A model generated the notes under the pieces. It was not told the origin of the DNA, ran no database searches, and saw nothing but the letters and a program-made list of their open reading frames with translations. The position numbers and the translations under genes are program-made. Shown here in pieces: positions 8,732 to 20,202 of a stretch of DNA of 64,000 nucleotides; within the stretch, counting starts at the first letter, position 1; each line of letters opens with the position of its first letter. Source of the DNA: Zhongshania aquatica (GTDB taxonomy: Bacteria; Pseudomonadota; Gammaproteobacteria; Pseudomonadales; Spongiibacteraceae); NCBI RefSeq assembly GCF_027257955.1, contig NZ_JANZNQ010000007.1:156497-220496 (forward strand), given 5' to 3'.

Positions 8732-10777
8732 TTAAAAATCTATACCGACTTCAATATAGGCTGCGCGCGGCTCTCCTACGAAATAGCGGTAATTTCCGAA
8801 GGCATAATCCGCACGTTCAGCGTAATCAATGTCGGTAAGATTGTTGATTCTAACTACTGAGTAGAGTTGCTCTCCGTACTGCTGGCGCCAACGTAAATTG
8901 GTTAATGTGTGTCCTGGATACCGGTGAAGGTTATCTTCTTCTAGGAAGTATTCGCCTTGGTGCTGAATCTCTAATTCAATGCGTGTGCTAGCGAAAGGCG
9001 ACCAGCGAACGAGCGTTCCTGCCAATTGACGCGGTGCAGTGTCTACTTCATTGCCATCTGCGGTCAGTGCATTATTGGCATATTGGTGTTTGCTGTAACT
9101 GGCTTGTAGTTGCCAAAGTAGCGTAGGCGTAAGCTGCCAGCTAAAGTTAGCTTCTAGTCCTCGGTCAATCGTTTTGCCGCCATTGATATTGCTGCGGTTG
9201 CTATCTTGGATGATCACGTCGTTTTTGTGCATCCAGTAAATCGACGTACGATATTGGAAGGTATTCCAGTCTCCACGGAGTCCGAACTCGATGCTATTCA
9301 ATGACTCCTCGTCTAAATTAGCGCTTAATTGTTGGGTTTGAAGACGATAGAGTTCGGCGGCCTGCGGCGCTCTAAAGCCGTGACCGGCATTGGCGGTTAG
9401 ATCAGTGTGCTCACTTAGGCTGTGAACTACCCCAAGATTAAATGAGCTATTGCGAAAGCGCTCTTTGTCGTCTGCGGGGCGCGCGTAACGGCAGCCATTG
9501 GGCATACAGGCGCTGCCATCCGCGGCGGTATTGCCGTCGATCATCAAATTGTCATAGTCGTAAAATTGTATGTCGTAGCGGCCGCCAAAATTGACTTTTG
9601 TGCTGCTAGTCGCTTGCCAGTCACCACCTATAAACCATGCGCTGTACAGGGCGTCTACCTCATAGTCGTAGTGTGGGCCGGTGGGGAACGGGCCTTTGGT
9701 GGGCTCACTTTGGGATTGCTTCAAATAGGCTTTGGTCACTTCCATGTCAAAGCCGTTATAGAGCGTGACGTTCTCGCTGTAATTCTGATAAAAAGCGCTT
9801 TGTAAACCCACGGTGCGTTCGCCATTTTCTTCAAGGGGCGTTTCCGGTAGGAAGTGTTGGAGGAATTCCATTTCGGTGTAGCGTAAATACGGTGTAACAA
9901 CAAAGCGACTGTCTTTCTCGCCCTCGCGTTCAAATCGGCTGTAAAAGCGTGCGCTGCTACTATTGCGGAATGCTTCCGGGTTAGGGTTTTCGCGTTTGCG
10001 GTCGTCATTTTTATAGGCGTCTTTGCCTAAAATATAACCCGCCGTTTCTTGGTTTAGATTGCTGGCTGCCAACATGGATTGAATGGTCCATGTCTCGCCG
10101 TGATAGTCGTGGCGTAAATTCATTTTTTGCTGATCAAAACCAGACTCGTCTTTATAGCCGTCGTCGTGATTGCCTTGCAGACTGATTCGGTAGCCGTGTT
10201 TGCCATTAGTATCGCTGTGGCTGGCTTTTATACGGCCGTATTTGTCTGGGCCGCCCTCAAATGATAAATGTGACTCTGGCTCAGTAGAGGGGGCTTGGCT
10301 TATAACATTGATAACGCCGTTCAATGCGTTGGATCCATGCACCGCAGTGCCGGGGCCGCGGATAATTTCTATTCTAGCCGCTTGTTCGGCATTCACATCG
10401 AACAATTCGTTGACGTTGCAGAAGCCGGGGGCGCGCAAAGGAATACCGTCTTCGGCAAAATAGAATGCGCCGCAGCTACCTGTGCCAGTTAACACGCCGG
10501 ATCGAATGGCAGTTAAGTTTTCCTGCCCATTGCCGCGACTAATAGATACGCCGGGAACTTGGTTTAATATTTGGCTTATGTGGGTATGGCCGATGCTTTC
10601 AATATCTTCTTGGCTGATAATACTCAGCGCCACGCTTTGTTCGTTAAGTTGTTTTTCAATTCTGTCTGCGGTCACCGCGACGGTTTCAGGTGCGGTGCTG
10701 CTATTTTCAGCTGCAATGGTGGAGCCAGATACTAGGCTAATAGTCATCGCTAATGGGGTAGCGTATTTTTTAATCAT
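8732..10777 (-). CDS. TonB-dependent outer-membrane receptor
   Basis: A 681-aa TonB-dependent receptor: signal peptide (about 1-22), plug domain (about 45-155, with VAVTADRI as a TonB-box-like start and the VPGVSISRG and IIRGPGTAVHGSNALNGVINV plug signatures), then a 22-strand barrel ending in the aromatic terminus GIDF. A Cys pair lies in the plug (GSCG and GFCN) and another in a barrel loop (SACMPNGCRY), probably disulfides. Such receptors import iron chelates, cobalamin, copper or other ligands. No siderophore genes or regulators adjoin it, so the ligand is unknown. No clear Fur box was found by eye upstream. Confidence 0.92.
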   Translation of the reverse strand: MIKKYATPLAMTISLVSGSTIAAENSSTAPETVAVTADRIEKQLNEQSVALSIISQEDIESIGHTHISQILNQVPGVSISRGNGQENLTAIRSGVLTGTGSCGAFYFAEDGIPLRAPGFCNVNELFDVNAEQAARIEIIRGPGTAVHGSNALNGVINVISQAPSTEPESHLSFEGGPDKYGRIKASHSDTNGKHGYRISLQGNHDDGYKDESGFDQQKMNLRHDYHGETWTIQSMLAASNLNQETAGYILGKDAYKNDDRKRENPNPEAFRNSSSARFYSRFEREGEKDSRFVVTPYLRYTEMEFLQHFLPETPLEENGERTVGLQSAFYQNYSENVTLYNGFDMEVTKAYLKQSQSEPTKGPFPTGPHYDYEVDALYSAWFIGGDWQATSSTKVNFGGRYDIQFYDYDNLMIDGNTAADGSACMPNGCRYARPADDKERFRNSSFNLGVVHSLSEHTDLTANAGHGFRAPQAAELYRLQTQQLSANLDEESLNSIEFGLRGDWNTFQYRTSIYWMHKNDVIIQDSNRSNINGGKTIDRGLEANFSWQLTPTLLWQLQASYSKHQYANNALTADGNEVDTAPRQLAGTLVRWSPFASTRIELEIQHQGEYFLEEDNLHRYPGHTLTNLRWRQQYGEQLYSVVRINNLTDIDYAERADYAFGNYRYFVGEPRAAYIEVGIDF

Positions 10778-10807
10778 GTTTTAGCTATTCCTTAAGTTCT
10801 TCGCCGC

Positions 10808-11401
10808 TTAATTTTTATACAGAATAAAAAGCCCTTCGGCATTACTCAGCAGTGTGTCACCACTATGGCATTCGCCATGGATAACTATTTGCCGATCTTT
10901 TTGCTTTTCTAGCCACGTTGTAAAGCGAAGTGGTGTAAACAAGGGTGTAGGTTTACGATATTTTATCGTCAGGCTAGCAGTTAAGCCGGGCAATTGATTG
11001 GCCAGTGCCGTAAAAGCTAAAACTTGATCGTATACTGCGCTGATAATACCACCGTGAACACAGTCAGGTGGCCCTTCGTGAATTTTGCCGAAGCTGCCTT
11101 CTGCGTATACGTTGTTGTTTTCCTGCCAGATGTTGAGGTCTGGTGCAATCGGATTGAAATAGCCGGTTATTGGGCTGCACGGTAATATATTGCGAAAGTC
11201 CCCTTGGTAATCTGGGGTGTAATATTCAACCATTTTACGACCAATTAAGGTCGACATTTGCTGGTTAAGGCGTAAAAGTGTCGCTTCTATCTCGGCAAGC
11301 TCCTCTGTACTGCCGCCCAGAGTTTGGCTGCTTTCCAGAGCGGTGCTGAGTTGCAGGCAAATATTGCGAAGTCGTTGACGTTGTTGATCGTTGGCCAACA
11401 T
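10808..11401 (-). CDS. PaaI-like hotdog-fold thioesterase
   Basis: The C-terminal 120 residues form a hotdog domain with the PaaI/4HBT-type signature around VHGGIISAVYDQVL, followed by a TIKYRKPTPLFTP strand. These enzymes hydrolyse acyl-CoA thioesters. The N-terminal 70 residues are helical and unassigned. The open frame extends to 11536, but the ATG at 11401 (MLAND) gives a sensible 197-aa protein, while the upstream extension is Cys/Arg-rich and looks non-coding. It lies just upstream of the TonB receptor (30 bp gap, same strand). Substrate unknown. Confidence 0.8.
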   Translation of the reverse strand: MLANDQQRQRLRNICLQLSTALESSQTLGGSTEELAEIEATLLRLNQQMSTLIGRKMVEYYTPDYQGDFRNILPCSPITGYFNPIAPDLNIWQENNNVYAEGSFGKIHEGPPDCVHGGIISAVYDQVLAFTALANQLPGLTASLTIKYRKPTPLFTPLRFTTWLEKQKDRQIVIHGECHSGDTLLSNAEGLFILYKN

Positions 11402-11554
11402 CTGCTTAGTGCCCCATGGCGGTACGAAGTAGCGCAAGAGTGTAATAGGAGCTAGCGTTGATGGAAAGCAATGCAGCCTTAGAATGCGTAATTTTAGTGA
11501 AGCTAGGCAATTTCGCTCATTGTGACAAAAGGGCAATTGGTGGTTTGCGAACTA

Positions 11555-12238
11555 TTATCCGTTGATTTCAATACTGAGTCCGGTTGGTATCTGATTTCCG
11601 GGTCTTTCGATTGGCAAACACAGTAGCCTTTCTGGAAAGGAGGGGGTTAGTAGCTCGTCAAATTCTGCCGTGTCGACAATATCTTTAGATAGCCAGCGTT
11701 GAAGTATGCTTGTCTCAGGAGGTAGGAATAGCGGTGTTGATTTACTGTGTATACCTACCCATTTCGGGCGCGGAGCAAGTGTGATGACGCTACAGGAACG
11801 TATTAATTCGCCGGTTTTCTTGTTTACCCATTCTCGGTATAGGCCTGCGAGTGCAAAACCCGTACTAGTCGGTTCAATTCGATGGTAAAGCCGCGATCCC
11901 TTAGCACCTTCACCCTCGACAATATAACTAGCGGGTATGATGCAGCGGCTTTCACGGTAAGCGTGAAAGCCTGCGCTATTGGGCGTGTTTAATTTATCTG
12001 ATCGAGTGTTAAAACTTGTGTACTTCGATGGTTTTGTGCCGTGCGGCGTTTGCTCAAGCAGTAGCCACCAAATCGCCGGCGCAACAATATTCTGGCCATT
12101 GTGATTTAGAATAATATCGATACTTGCGGCGGGGCCGGCGCCTGGGTTGTCTCGCAGTGCCGTGAGATCAATACCTAAAATAAGCATCAAGGTTTTAGTG
12201 AGTGGTGAATCTATGGCATTGCCGAGATAGCCGCACAT
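11555..12238 (-). CDS. SRAP (YedK/HMCES)-like protein, divergent
   Basis: SRAP proteins form a thiazolidine link between Cys2 and abasic sites in single-stranded DNA, shielding them. Here MCGYLG starts at residue 1, giving Cys2; FNTRSDK supplies the conserved Asn; RCIIPASYIVEGEG supplies the Glu region; and a His lies in GIHSKSTPLF. All four key positions can therefore be matched, but the surrounding motifs differ from the canonical MCGRF / PADGFYEW / HDRMP forms, so this is an outlying branch. It is 227 aa, typical length. It sits between the thioesterase gene and tRNA-Leu. Confidence 0.82.
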   Translation of the reverse strand: MCGYLGNAIDSPLTKTLMLILGIDLTALRDNPGAGPAASIDIILNHNGQNIVAPAIWWLLLEQTPHGTKPSKYTSFNTRSDKLNTPNSAGFHAYRESRCIIPASYIVEGEGAKGSRLYHRIEPTSTGFALAGLYREWVNKKTGELIRSCSVITLAPRPKWVGIHSKSTPLFLPPETSILQRWLSKDIVDTAEFDELLTPSFPERLLCLPIERPGNQIPTGLSIEING

Positions 12239-12396
12239 GAGTCAATCTCTGTTTAGAATTGTGCAAGGCTAAGTCTACTTTAGCTAGATCGCAAATAGCT
12301 AAGGGCGTCTAAACAATGAGGGCGTTTTTTAATTTAGAATTTCCGCGAGCTGAATGCTCACAATCGTCATTAAGTTCTTGTTTTTATAATCTTACA

Positions 12397-12483
12397 TGGT
12401 ACCAGTGGGCGGACTCGAACCGCCACTCCCGCAAAGGAACCAGATTTTGAATCTAGCGTGTCTACCAATTTCACCACACTGGC
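12397..12483 (-). tRNA. tRNA-Leu (anticodon CAA)
   Basis: An 87-nt class II tRNA read on the minus strand. The acceptor arms GCCAGTG and CACTGGT pair, with G1-U72 as the first pair. The anticodon stem CTAGA/TCTGG encloses the loop TTCAAAA with anticodon CAA, there is a long variable arm, the T-loop is GGTTCGAGTCC, and the discriminator A plus CCA are encoded. It decodes UUG. The closest textbook match is E. coli tRNA-Leu(CAA). Confidence 0.97.
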
Positions 12484-12499
12484 ATGTAAGTGGGGCGCG

Positions 12500-12527
12500 A
12501 TTATAACAAGCTTTTCTGCGGGGTCAA
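12500..12527 (-). promoter_or_regulatory. Promoter of tRNA-Leu
   Basis: On the minus strand a TTGACC -35 (12522-12527) and a perfect TATAAT -10 (12500-12505) are separated by 16 bp. The start point would fall a few bases later, just upstream of the tRNA. The discriminator is very GC-rich (CGCGCCCC), as is typical of stringently controlled stable-RNA promoters. Confidence 0.8.
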
Positions 12528-12645
12528 TCGACTGAGGCATTTAATTTAATAATGTGGCAGAAGCTGCTTACATATTGATCTACTCTGGTGGAGTCCCGTG
12601 CCATTTTCCGCTAATCTTGCGCCCTTCCGAATGAAAGCAGAGATT

Positions 12646-15135
<2,490 letters not shown>

Positions 15136-15174
15136 ACGACGAGTCGATACGACTTGTATACAAGGAGATTGGAT

Positions 15175-15705
15175 ATGTTGTACCAATTGGGTGAGCGTCG
15201 CGTTCAACTTGAGGGGAGCGGACATTTTGTCGCCGACAATGCCACCGTGATCGGTTCTGTGGTGTTAAAAGAGAATGTCAGCGTGTGGTTTAACGTTGTT
15301 ATTCGCGGTGATGTTGATGACATTGTGATTGGTGAGCGGACGAATATTCAAGATGGTTCCGTCTTACATACCGATACTGGCTTCCCGATGCATATCGGTG
15401 ATGATGTCACAGTGGGCCACAAAGTCATGTTGCACGGTTGCACGATTGGCCAAGGCAGTTTGATCGGTATCAACGCGGTTGTGCTCAACGGTGCAAAAAT
15501 CGGTAAAGGCTGTTTGATTGGCGCCAACGCACTCGTCACTGAGGGTATGGTAATCCCTGATGGCTCGATGGTGCTCGGTTCGCCGGCGAAGATACGCCGG
15601 ACTTTAAGCGAAGATGAGCAAGCTGCGCTGATGCTGTCTGCTTCCCATTATGTTGAAAACGGTCACCGCTTCGCCGCTGAGCTCAAGCCACAGGACATGG
15701 CATGA
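15175..15705 (+). CDS. Gamma carbonic anhydrase-like hexapeptide-repeat protein (YrdA family)
   Basis: A left-handed beta-helix protein built of hexapeptide repeats (for example NATVIGSVVLKENVSV and GCLIGANALV). The metal-site histidines of gamma-class carbonic anhydrases can be placed in SVLHTDTG and VGHKVMLHGC. YrdA-type members bind zinc but often lack measurable anhydrase activity. The ATG at 15175 follows AAGGAGA at ideal spacing and gives 176 aa. Its stop overlaps the next gene (ATGA). Confidence 0.88.
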   Translation: MLYQLGERRVQLEGSGHFVADNATVIGSVVLKENVSVWFNVVIRGDVDDIVIGERTNIQDGSVLHTDTGFPMHIGDDVTVGHKVMLHGCTIGQGSLIGINAVVLNGAKIGKGCLIGANALVTEGMVIPDGSMVLGSPAKIRRTLSEDEQAALMLSASHYVENGHRFAAELKPQDMA

Positions 15706-15899
15706 GCGGAGCGAAAGAAAAGCCGGTGTCGTCGCCCTGTGTATCTGTGTGCGCACTGGACGACGAAGACGTTTGCACTGGCTGCTACCGCACATTGAAA
15801 GAGATTGGTGAATGGTCTGAGATGGATAATTCGCGTAAGCGCGAGGTGATTGTGCTGGCAAACCAGCGTTGCCGTAGTCGCTACGGCGATCTAGGCTAG
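15702..15899 (+). CDS. DUF1289 family protein
   Basis: A 65-aa cysteine-containing protein with the DUF1289 pattern SPCVSVCALDDEDVCTGCYRT, then a conserved EIGEW segment and a C-terminal arginine-rich helix. The four closely spaced cysteines suggest metal binding. It overlaps the previous gene by 4 bp (ATGA) and ends the operon before a strong terminator. No function has been established for the family that I can state. Confidence 0.85.
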   Translation: MSGAKEKPVSSPCVSVCALDDEDVCTGCYRTLKEIGEWSEMDNSRKREVIVLANQRCRSRYGDLG

Positions 15900-15900
15900 G

Positions 15901-15933
15901 CAAAAAGCCGGCGAATTATCGCCGGCTTTTTGC
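15901..15933. terminator. Bidirectional intrinsic terminator
   Basis: AAAAAGCCGGCGA and TCGCCGGCTTTTT form a perfect stem with a short ATTA loop. It ends the queA operon on the plus strand; the stop codon of the convergent corB-like gene lies inside it. Confidence 0.9.
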
Positions 15934-17193
15934 CTTGCTGTAGGCGCGCACTGATTGAATCAGGTTGCCCTTCATTTCAATAATTTCAAAGTAATAACGA
16001 CCAATGGTCAGACCTACCGAACCTTCGGGGAAGGATTCTAGTTTCTCTAGCAGTAAGCCGTTGAGTGTTTTGGGCCCGTCCGTCGGTAAATCCCACTTCA
16101 TACTTTTATTGATATCGCGGATGGTAGTTGTTCCATCGACGAGATAGGTGCCGTCTGGCTGATGCACTATATCTTCGGTATCGGTACTGAGGTTGGAGGT
16201 GAACTCACCAACAATCTCTTCAAGCAAGTCTTCTAAGGTAACAATACCCTGCATCACGCCGTATTCATCGACCACGATACCCATGCGACGCTTTTGTTTT
16301 TGAAAGTTAAACAGCTGGGTATTTAGTGGTGTGCCTTCCGGTATGAAATAGGGGTCTCTTATGGCTTGTAGTAGGGCATCACGCTGCACGCGACCCTGCT
16401 CGTCGACACTGTTTATGATGTCGCGTTGATGCAATATACCGACAATATTATCGATGTCGTTTTGATAAACGGGGATCCGCGTAAATTCCGCGTCGCGTAG
16501 TTTACGGATAATGGTGTCGGTGTCGGCATCAACATCAATTCCAAAAACCTCGTTGCGGGGGATCATAATGTCATCCACCGTAATTTGTTCAAGATCGAGG
16601 ATGTTCATTAACATCCCTTTGTGATGCTTGGGAATTAAATGACCCGCCTCACCAACAATGGTGCGTAGCTCTTCTAGGCCGATATGTTCAGAGCCGTCAT
16701 TTTTCTCTATCCGGGTAATGCGCAATACAAATTGAGTAACATGGCTGACCAGCCATATCACTGGAAACATTAGCTTCTTCAGGGGCAACAGTACATGGCT
16801 GACCGCATAGGCCACGGGCTCGGATTTATACGCTGCAATGGTCTTGGGGATAATTTCAGCAAATATCAGGAAAACGAGGGTAAGTAATATTGATGCGGGT
16901 ACAACGGCGTTATCGCCGTACATGCGAATAGCCACAATGGTGGCTATGGATGCCGCTAAGTTATTAACCAAGTTGTTGCCGATCAGGATAGTACTGATCA
17001 GACTGTCTGGTTCCTCAAGCAGTTTTGATGCGCGCTTTGCGCCGCGATGACCCGATTTGGCGCGGTGACGCAGGCGATATCGATTGAGAGACATCATTCC
17101 GGTTTCTGAACCGGAGAAAAACCCGGACAGGACGATTAATGTAGCTAATATGCCAAAAAGAAGACCCAGCGGTGCCTCGTTCAAAAAGCCCAA
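15916..17193 (-). CDS. CNNM/CorB (HlyC/CorC family) transporter
   Basis: A 425-aa membrane protein with an N-terminal DUF21/CNNM domain (about 1-180, with about three transmembrane helices; GSETGMMSLNRYRLRH and LIGNNLVNNLAAS are family motifs). A paired CBS module follows (about 195-325, with MIPRNEVFGID and GIVTLEDLLEEIVGE), then a C-terminal CorC/HlyC domain. CorB/CNNM proteins are linked to Mg2+ transport and Mg/Co resistance. It lies next to ypjD, a pairing also seen in enterobacteria and pseudomonads upstream of ffh. No Mg riboswitch is visible. Confidence 0.9.
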   Translation of the reverse strand: MGFLNEAPLGLLFGILATLIVLSGFFSGSETGMMSLNRYRLRHRAKSGHRGAKRASKLLEEPDSLISTILIGNNLVNNLAASIATIVAIRMYGDNAVVPASILLTLVFLIFAEIIPKTIAAYKSEPVAYAVSHVLLPLKKLMFPVIWLVSHVTQFVLRITRIEKNDGSEHIGLEELRTIVGEAGHLIPKHHKGMLMNILDLEQITVDDIMIPRNEVFGIDVDADTDTIIRKLRDAEFTRIPVYQNDIDNIVGILHQRDIINSVDEQGRVQRDALLQAIRDPYFIPEGTPLNTQLFNFQKQKRRMGIVVDEYGVMQGIVTLEDLLEEIVGEFTSNLSTDTEDIVHQPDGTYLVDGTTTIRDINKSMKWDLPTDGPKTLNGLLLEKLESFPEGSVGLTIGRYYFEIIEMKGNLIQSVRAYSKAKSRR

Positions 17194-17257
17194 AACTCCT
17201 TAGTAAAAAAAGATGCGCCAATCTTGACTAAAAAAGGGGGGCGCGACAAGCGTAATA

Positions 17258-18055
17258 TCACGCGGTGGTGGTATGCATGATAATGGTGAGAGCAATTTTG
17301 GTGCCGAGATAGCCGAGCAATAAGCACGCAAAGGCCCAGAGCGTCCAGCGGATGGCGACCTTGCCGCGCCAACCAAGTGCAACGCGGCCGCAGAGTAAAA
17401 TCGCTAATAATACCCACGACAATACTGAGAAAACGGTTTTGTGGATGAGGTGCTGAGCCAGCATATCGTCTACATAGATGCCGCCAGTCAGTATGGCTAG
17501 GGTAAGTAGCCCGAATCCCGCCCAGATTAATTCAAACAGCATGGCTTCCATCGTTTGTAGCGGAGGAAGAATACTGGGCAAGCCTTTTAAATGGTGTTCA
17601 CGAAGCATGCGGTCTTGCAGGGCGAGCACAATAGCCTGTGTGGCGGCGATGGTGAGCACGCTATAGGCAAGAATCGACAGTAATATATGACATAGTACGC
17701 CGAGTGGCTGATGCTGTAATAACTGTTGGCGTTCAGGAATTAATAATTCCGCGGCAAGGCTAATGGCCGCTAACGGATATAAGGGGATTAATAGATTGTG
17801 AAGCGGTCTGTGCAGGCTGGTGCTGACGGTAATTAAACAAACTAGCCATGTAATTAGCGACAAGACCTGTATAACACCAAGATCCATACCCTTGGCGGTA
17901 TGGATTGCAGTGATAGCCGCGACGGCATGAAAGAGCATTGCGGCTAAGCCAGTAATGAGGCTGCTTTTGCTGAGGCTGCGATCAAGCGCGCGATATTGCA
18001 TGCCAGTGGCAACAACATATAGAAGGATGGCGGCGATGCTACTATATAAATTCAT
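17258..18055 (-). CDS. ypjD: Inner-membrane protein YpjD (CcsA-like cytochrome c assembly family)
   Basis: A 265-aa polytopic membrane protein of the cytochrome c assembly/CcsA superfamily. About eight hydrophobic segments are visible, with conserved histidines in LLQHQPLGVLCHILLS and AQHLIHKTVFSVLSW, typical of haem-handling CcsA-like proteins. The divergent position upstream of ffh and neighbouring corB-like gene fit ypjD synteny. The biochemical role is not settled; the family has been linked genetically to CorB-type Mg2+/Co2+ handling in enterobacteria. Confidence 0.88.
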   Translation of the reverse strand: MNLYSSIAAILLYVVATGMQYRALDRSLSKSSLITGLAAMLFHAVAAITAIHTAKGMDLGVIQVLSLITWLVCLITVSTSLHRPLHNLLIPLYPLAAISLAAELLIPERQQLLQHQPLGVLCHILLSILAYSVLTIAATQAIVLALQDRMLREHHLKGLPSILPPLQTMEAMLFELIWAGFGLLTLAILTGGIYVDDMLAQHLIHKTVFSVLSWVLLAILLCGRVALGWRGKVAIRWTLWAFACLLLGYLGTKIALTIIMHTTTA

Positions 18056-18255
18056 TGGTATGTTTGGCCGTTATATCCGTATTGTGTGTACTGAGCGTTG
18101 GGTCTGCCGGATGACTCGGTTATACTGCGGCATTATTTGCTGCGGCATAGATGATAGTGTGCTGCACAGCGACCAGATTGTAAGCGGGTTCGCGACAGAA
18201 TGTCGACTCGAACCGTGTTTTCAAATTAATAACCGCAGATTTAGAGAGTCTACCC

Positions 18256-19629
18256 ATGTTTGAGAATTTGACCGAACGCCTTTCCCAGACCCTACGCCAT
18301 GTTACCGGTCAGGCGCGGTTGAGCGAGGACAATATTGCCGACGCGATGCGCGATGTGCGAATGGCATTGTTGGAAGCGGATGTTGCGCTGCCGGTTGTTA
18401 AAGACTTTGTCGAGGCTGTAAAAGCCCGCGCAGTAGGGCAAGAGGTGAGTAAAAGCCTGAGCCCCGGTCAGATGTTCATTAAGATCGTCCAGCAAGAGCT
18501 GGAGCGGATTATGGGCAGCCAAAATGAAACCTTGAATCTGGCGACTCAACCGCCAGCGGTTATGTTGATGGCGGGCTTGCAGGGTGCGGGTAAAACCACC
18601 TCAGTAGCGAAGCTAGCTAAGTTTTTGCAGGAAAAGCACAAAAAGAAAGTACTTGTGGTCAGTGCCGATATTTATCGTCCTGCGGCAATTAAGCAGCTAG
18701 AAACCCTCGCAAATGACATTGGTGCAGGTTTCTTTCCCAGTAATATCGAACAAAAACCCGTTGATATCGCCAAAGCGGCGATTGCAGAAGCAAAATTACG
18801 TTTTTACGATGTGGTCATAGTGGATACCGCTGGTCGTCTTCATATCGATACCGATATGATGACTGAGATACAGGACCTGCATGCGGCTATTAATCCGATA
18901 GAAACGTTGTTCGTGGTTGATGCTATGACTGGGCAGGATGCCGCCAATACCGCCAAGGCATTTGGTGAGGCGCTGCCATTAACTGGTGTGATCTTGACCA
19001 AGGCTGACGCAGATAGCCGTGGTGGTGCCGCTTTGTCGGTGCGTCATATTACCGGCAAGCCCATTAAGTTTATTGGTGTCGGTGAGAAGACGGACGCCCT
19101 CGATCCTTTCTATCCCGACCGTATTGCATCTCGTATTTTGGGCATGGGCGATATTCTCTCGTTGATTGACGAGGCGGAATCGAAGCTCGACAAAGATAAA
19201 GCAGAAAAACTCGCTAAAAAGCTCAAGAAGGGTAAAAAGTTTGATTTGGAAGATCTGCGCGACCAGTTACAGCAAATGCAGAATATGGGCGGTATGAAAG
19301 GTCTGTTAGACAAACTGCCGGGTATGGGTAATATGGCGCAAATGGCGCAGAGTCAGATGGACGGCAAAATGTTCACGCGTATGGAGGCTATCATAAATTC
19401 CATGACGCCAGCCGAGCGCCGCAACCCCGATTTGTTAAATGGCTCGCGTAAGCGTCGTATCACCGTCGGTTCTGGTACCGAGATCCAAGATTTGAACCGT
19501 CTGCTGAAACAGCATAAGCAGATGGCCAAGATGATGAAAAAGATGGGCCAGAAGGGTGGCATGACAAATATGATGCGCGGCATGGGCGGGATGATGCCTC
19601 CTGGTGGTGGTCGTTTCCCTGGCATGTGA
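18256..19629 (+). CDS. ffh: Signal recognition particle protein Ffh
   Basis: SRP54 GTPase that targets ribosomes making inner-membrane proteins to FtsY. The N domain (1-90) is followed by the G domain with GLQGAGKTT (107-115), DTAGRLHID and TKADADSRGGA. The methionine-rich M domain from about residue 325 ends in a run of Met/Gly residues. At 457 aa it is the usual size. It is separated by about 320 bp from rpsP, with its own upstream region, and diverges from ypjD. Confidence 0.97.
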   Translation: MFENLTERLSQTLRHVTGQARLSEDNIADAMRDVRMALLEADVALPVVKDFVEAVKARAVGQEVSKSLSPGQMFIKIVQQELERIMGSQNETLNLATQPPAVMLMAGLQGAGKTTSVAKLAKFLQEKHKKKVLVVSADIYRPAAIKQLETLANDIGAGFFPSNIEQKPVDIAKAAIAEAKLRFYDVVIVDTAGRLHIDTDMMTEIQDLHAAINPIETLFVVDAMTGQDAANTAKAFGEALPLTGVILTKADADSRGGAALSVRHITGKPIKFIGVGEKTDALDPFYPDRIASRILGMGDILSLIDEAESKLDKDKAEKLAKKLKKGKKFDLEDLRDQLQQMQNMGGMKGLLDKLPGMGNMAQMAQSQMDGKMFTRMEAIINSMTPAERRNPDLLNGSRKRRITVGSGTEIQDLNRLLKQHKQMAKMMKKMGQKGGMTNMMRGMGGMMPPGGGRFPGM

Positions 19630-19644
19630 TGTATTGTTAAAATT

Positions 19645-19687
19645 GAGCGCACTGCGGTCTTGAGTTTACTCGGCTTGTAGTGCGCTC
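19645..19687 (+). terminator. Stem-loop after ffh, possible terminator
   Basis: A perfect 9-bp inverted repeat GAGCGCACT / AGTGCGCTC (19645-19653 and 19679-19687) with a 25-nt loop lies 15 bp after the ffh stop. No long T-run follows, so intrinsic termination is uncertain. Confidence 0.45.
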
Positions 19688-19777
19688 GATTTGGTAATAG
19701 TTTGCCTTAAGATTCTTTTATAACTCATTGATAAAAATAACTATAAGTAAATATTTAATTGCGCTTTGTCATGTTGT

Positions 19778-19819
19778 TTTTTCTTGTCTTACCGTAGGTT
19801 TTACCGGTGACAAGAAAAA
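19778..19819. other. Inverted repeat upstream of rpsP promoter
   Basis: TTTTTCTTGTC (19778-19788) and GACAAGAAAAA (19809-19819) form an 11-bp perfect inverted repeat with a 20-nt loop. T's precede and A's follow it on both strands, so it does not have terminator polarity. It lies about 35 bp upstream of the putative rpsP promoter -10. Confidence 0.5.
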
Positions 19820-19831
19820 GTCTGCTAAGTG

Positions 19832-19860
19832 TTTCATATATCATCAATTTCCCTTATAAT
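19832..19860 (+). promoter_or_regulatory. Putative rpsP operon promoter
   Basis: A perfect TATAAT -10 (19855-19860) with a weak TTTCAT -35 at 17-bp spacing and a GC-rich discriminator (TCCGCGCC), about 95 bp upstream of the rpsP start. The GC-rich discriminator suits growth-rate control of ribosomal protein genes. Confidence 0.55.
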
Positions 19861-19953
19861 TCCGCGCCTTTATGGCCTCGGTCATATAATCGCTTCGAAT
19901 TTTTCGATAAGCAGGTGTTAAAGCCTGCCCAAATGCTAGGAAATGAAACAAGA

Positions 19954-20202
19954 ATGGTCACTATTCGTTTGGCACGTGGCGGCTCTAAAAAGCGCCCATT
20001 TTATCATCTGACAGTTACTGACAGCCGCACTTCACGTGACGGTCGTTTTATCGAGCGCGTTGGTTTCTTCAATCCAGTTGCTCGTGGCAACGAAGAGCGT
20101 TTGCGCGTAGATGCAGCTCGTGTTGATCACTGGATCGGTCAAGGCGCTCAAGTATCTGATCGCGTTGCAAAATTACTTAAAGACGCATCAGCTGCCGCTT
20201 AA
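19954..20202 (+). CDS. rpsP: 30S ribosomal protein S16
   Basis: The canonical S16 N-terminus [18 protein letters not shown] starts at 19954, giving 82 aa, the bacterial norm. The frame is open back to 19807 but that extension is 5' untranslated sequence containing the promoter. S16 is an early-assembling 30S protein. The stop codon abuts the rimM ATG directly. Confidence 0.96.
   Translation: MVTIRLARGGSKKRPFYHLTVTDSRTSRDGRFIERVGFFNPVARGNEERLRVDAARVDHWIGQGAQVSDRVAKLLKDASAAA

Noticed and set aside
19807..19953. N-terminal extension of S16
   Set aside because: The S16 family starts at [10 protein letters not shown]; the extension covers a promoter and untranslated leader.
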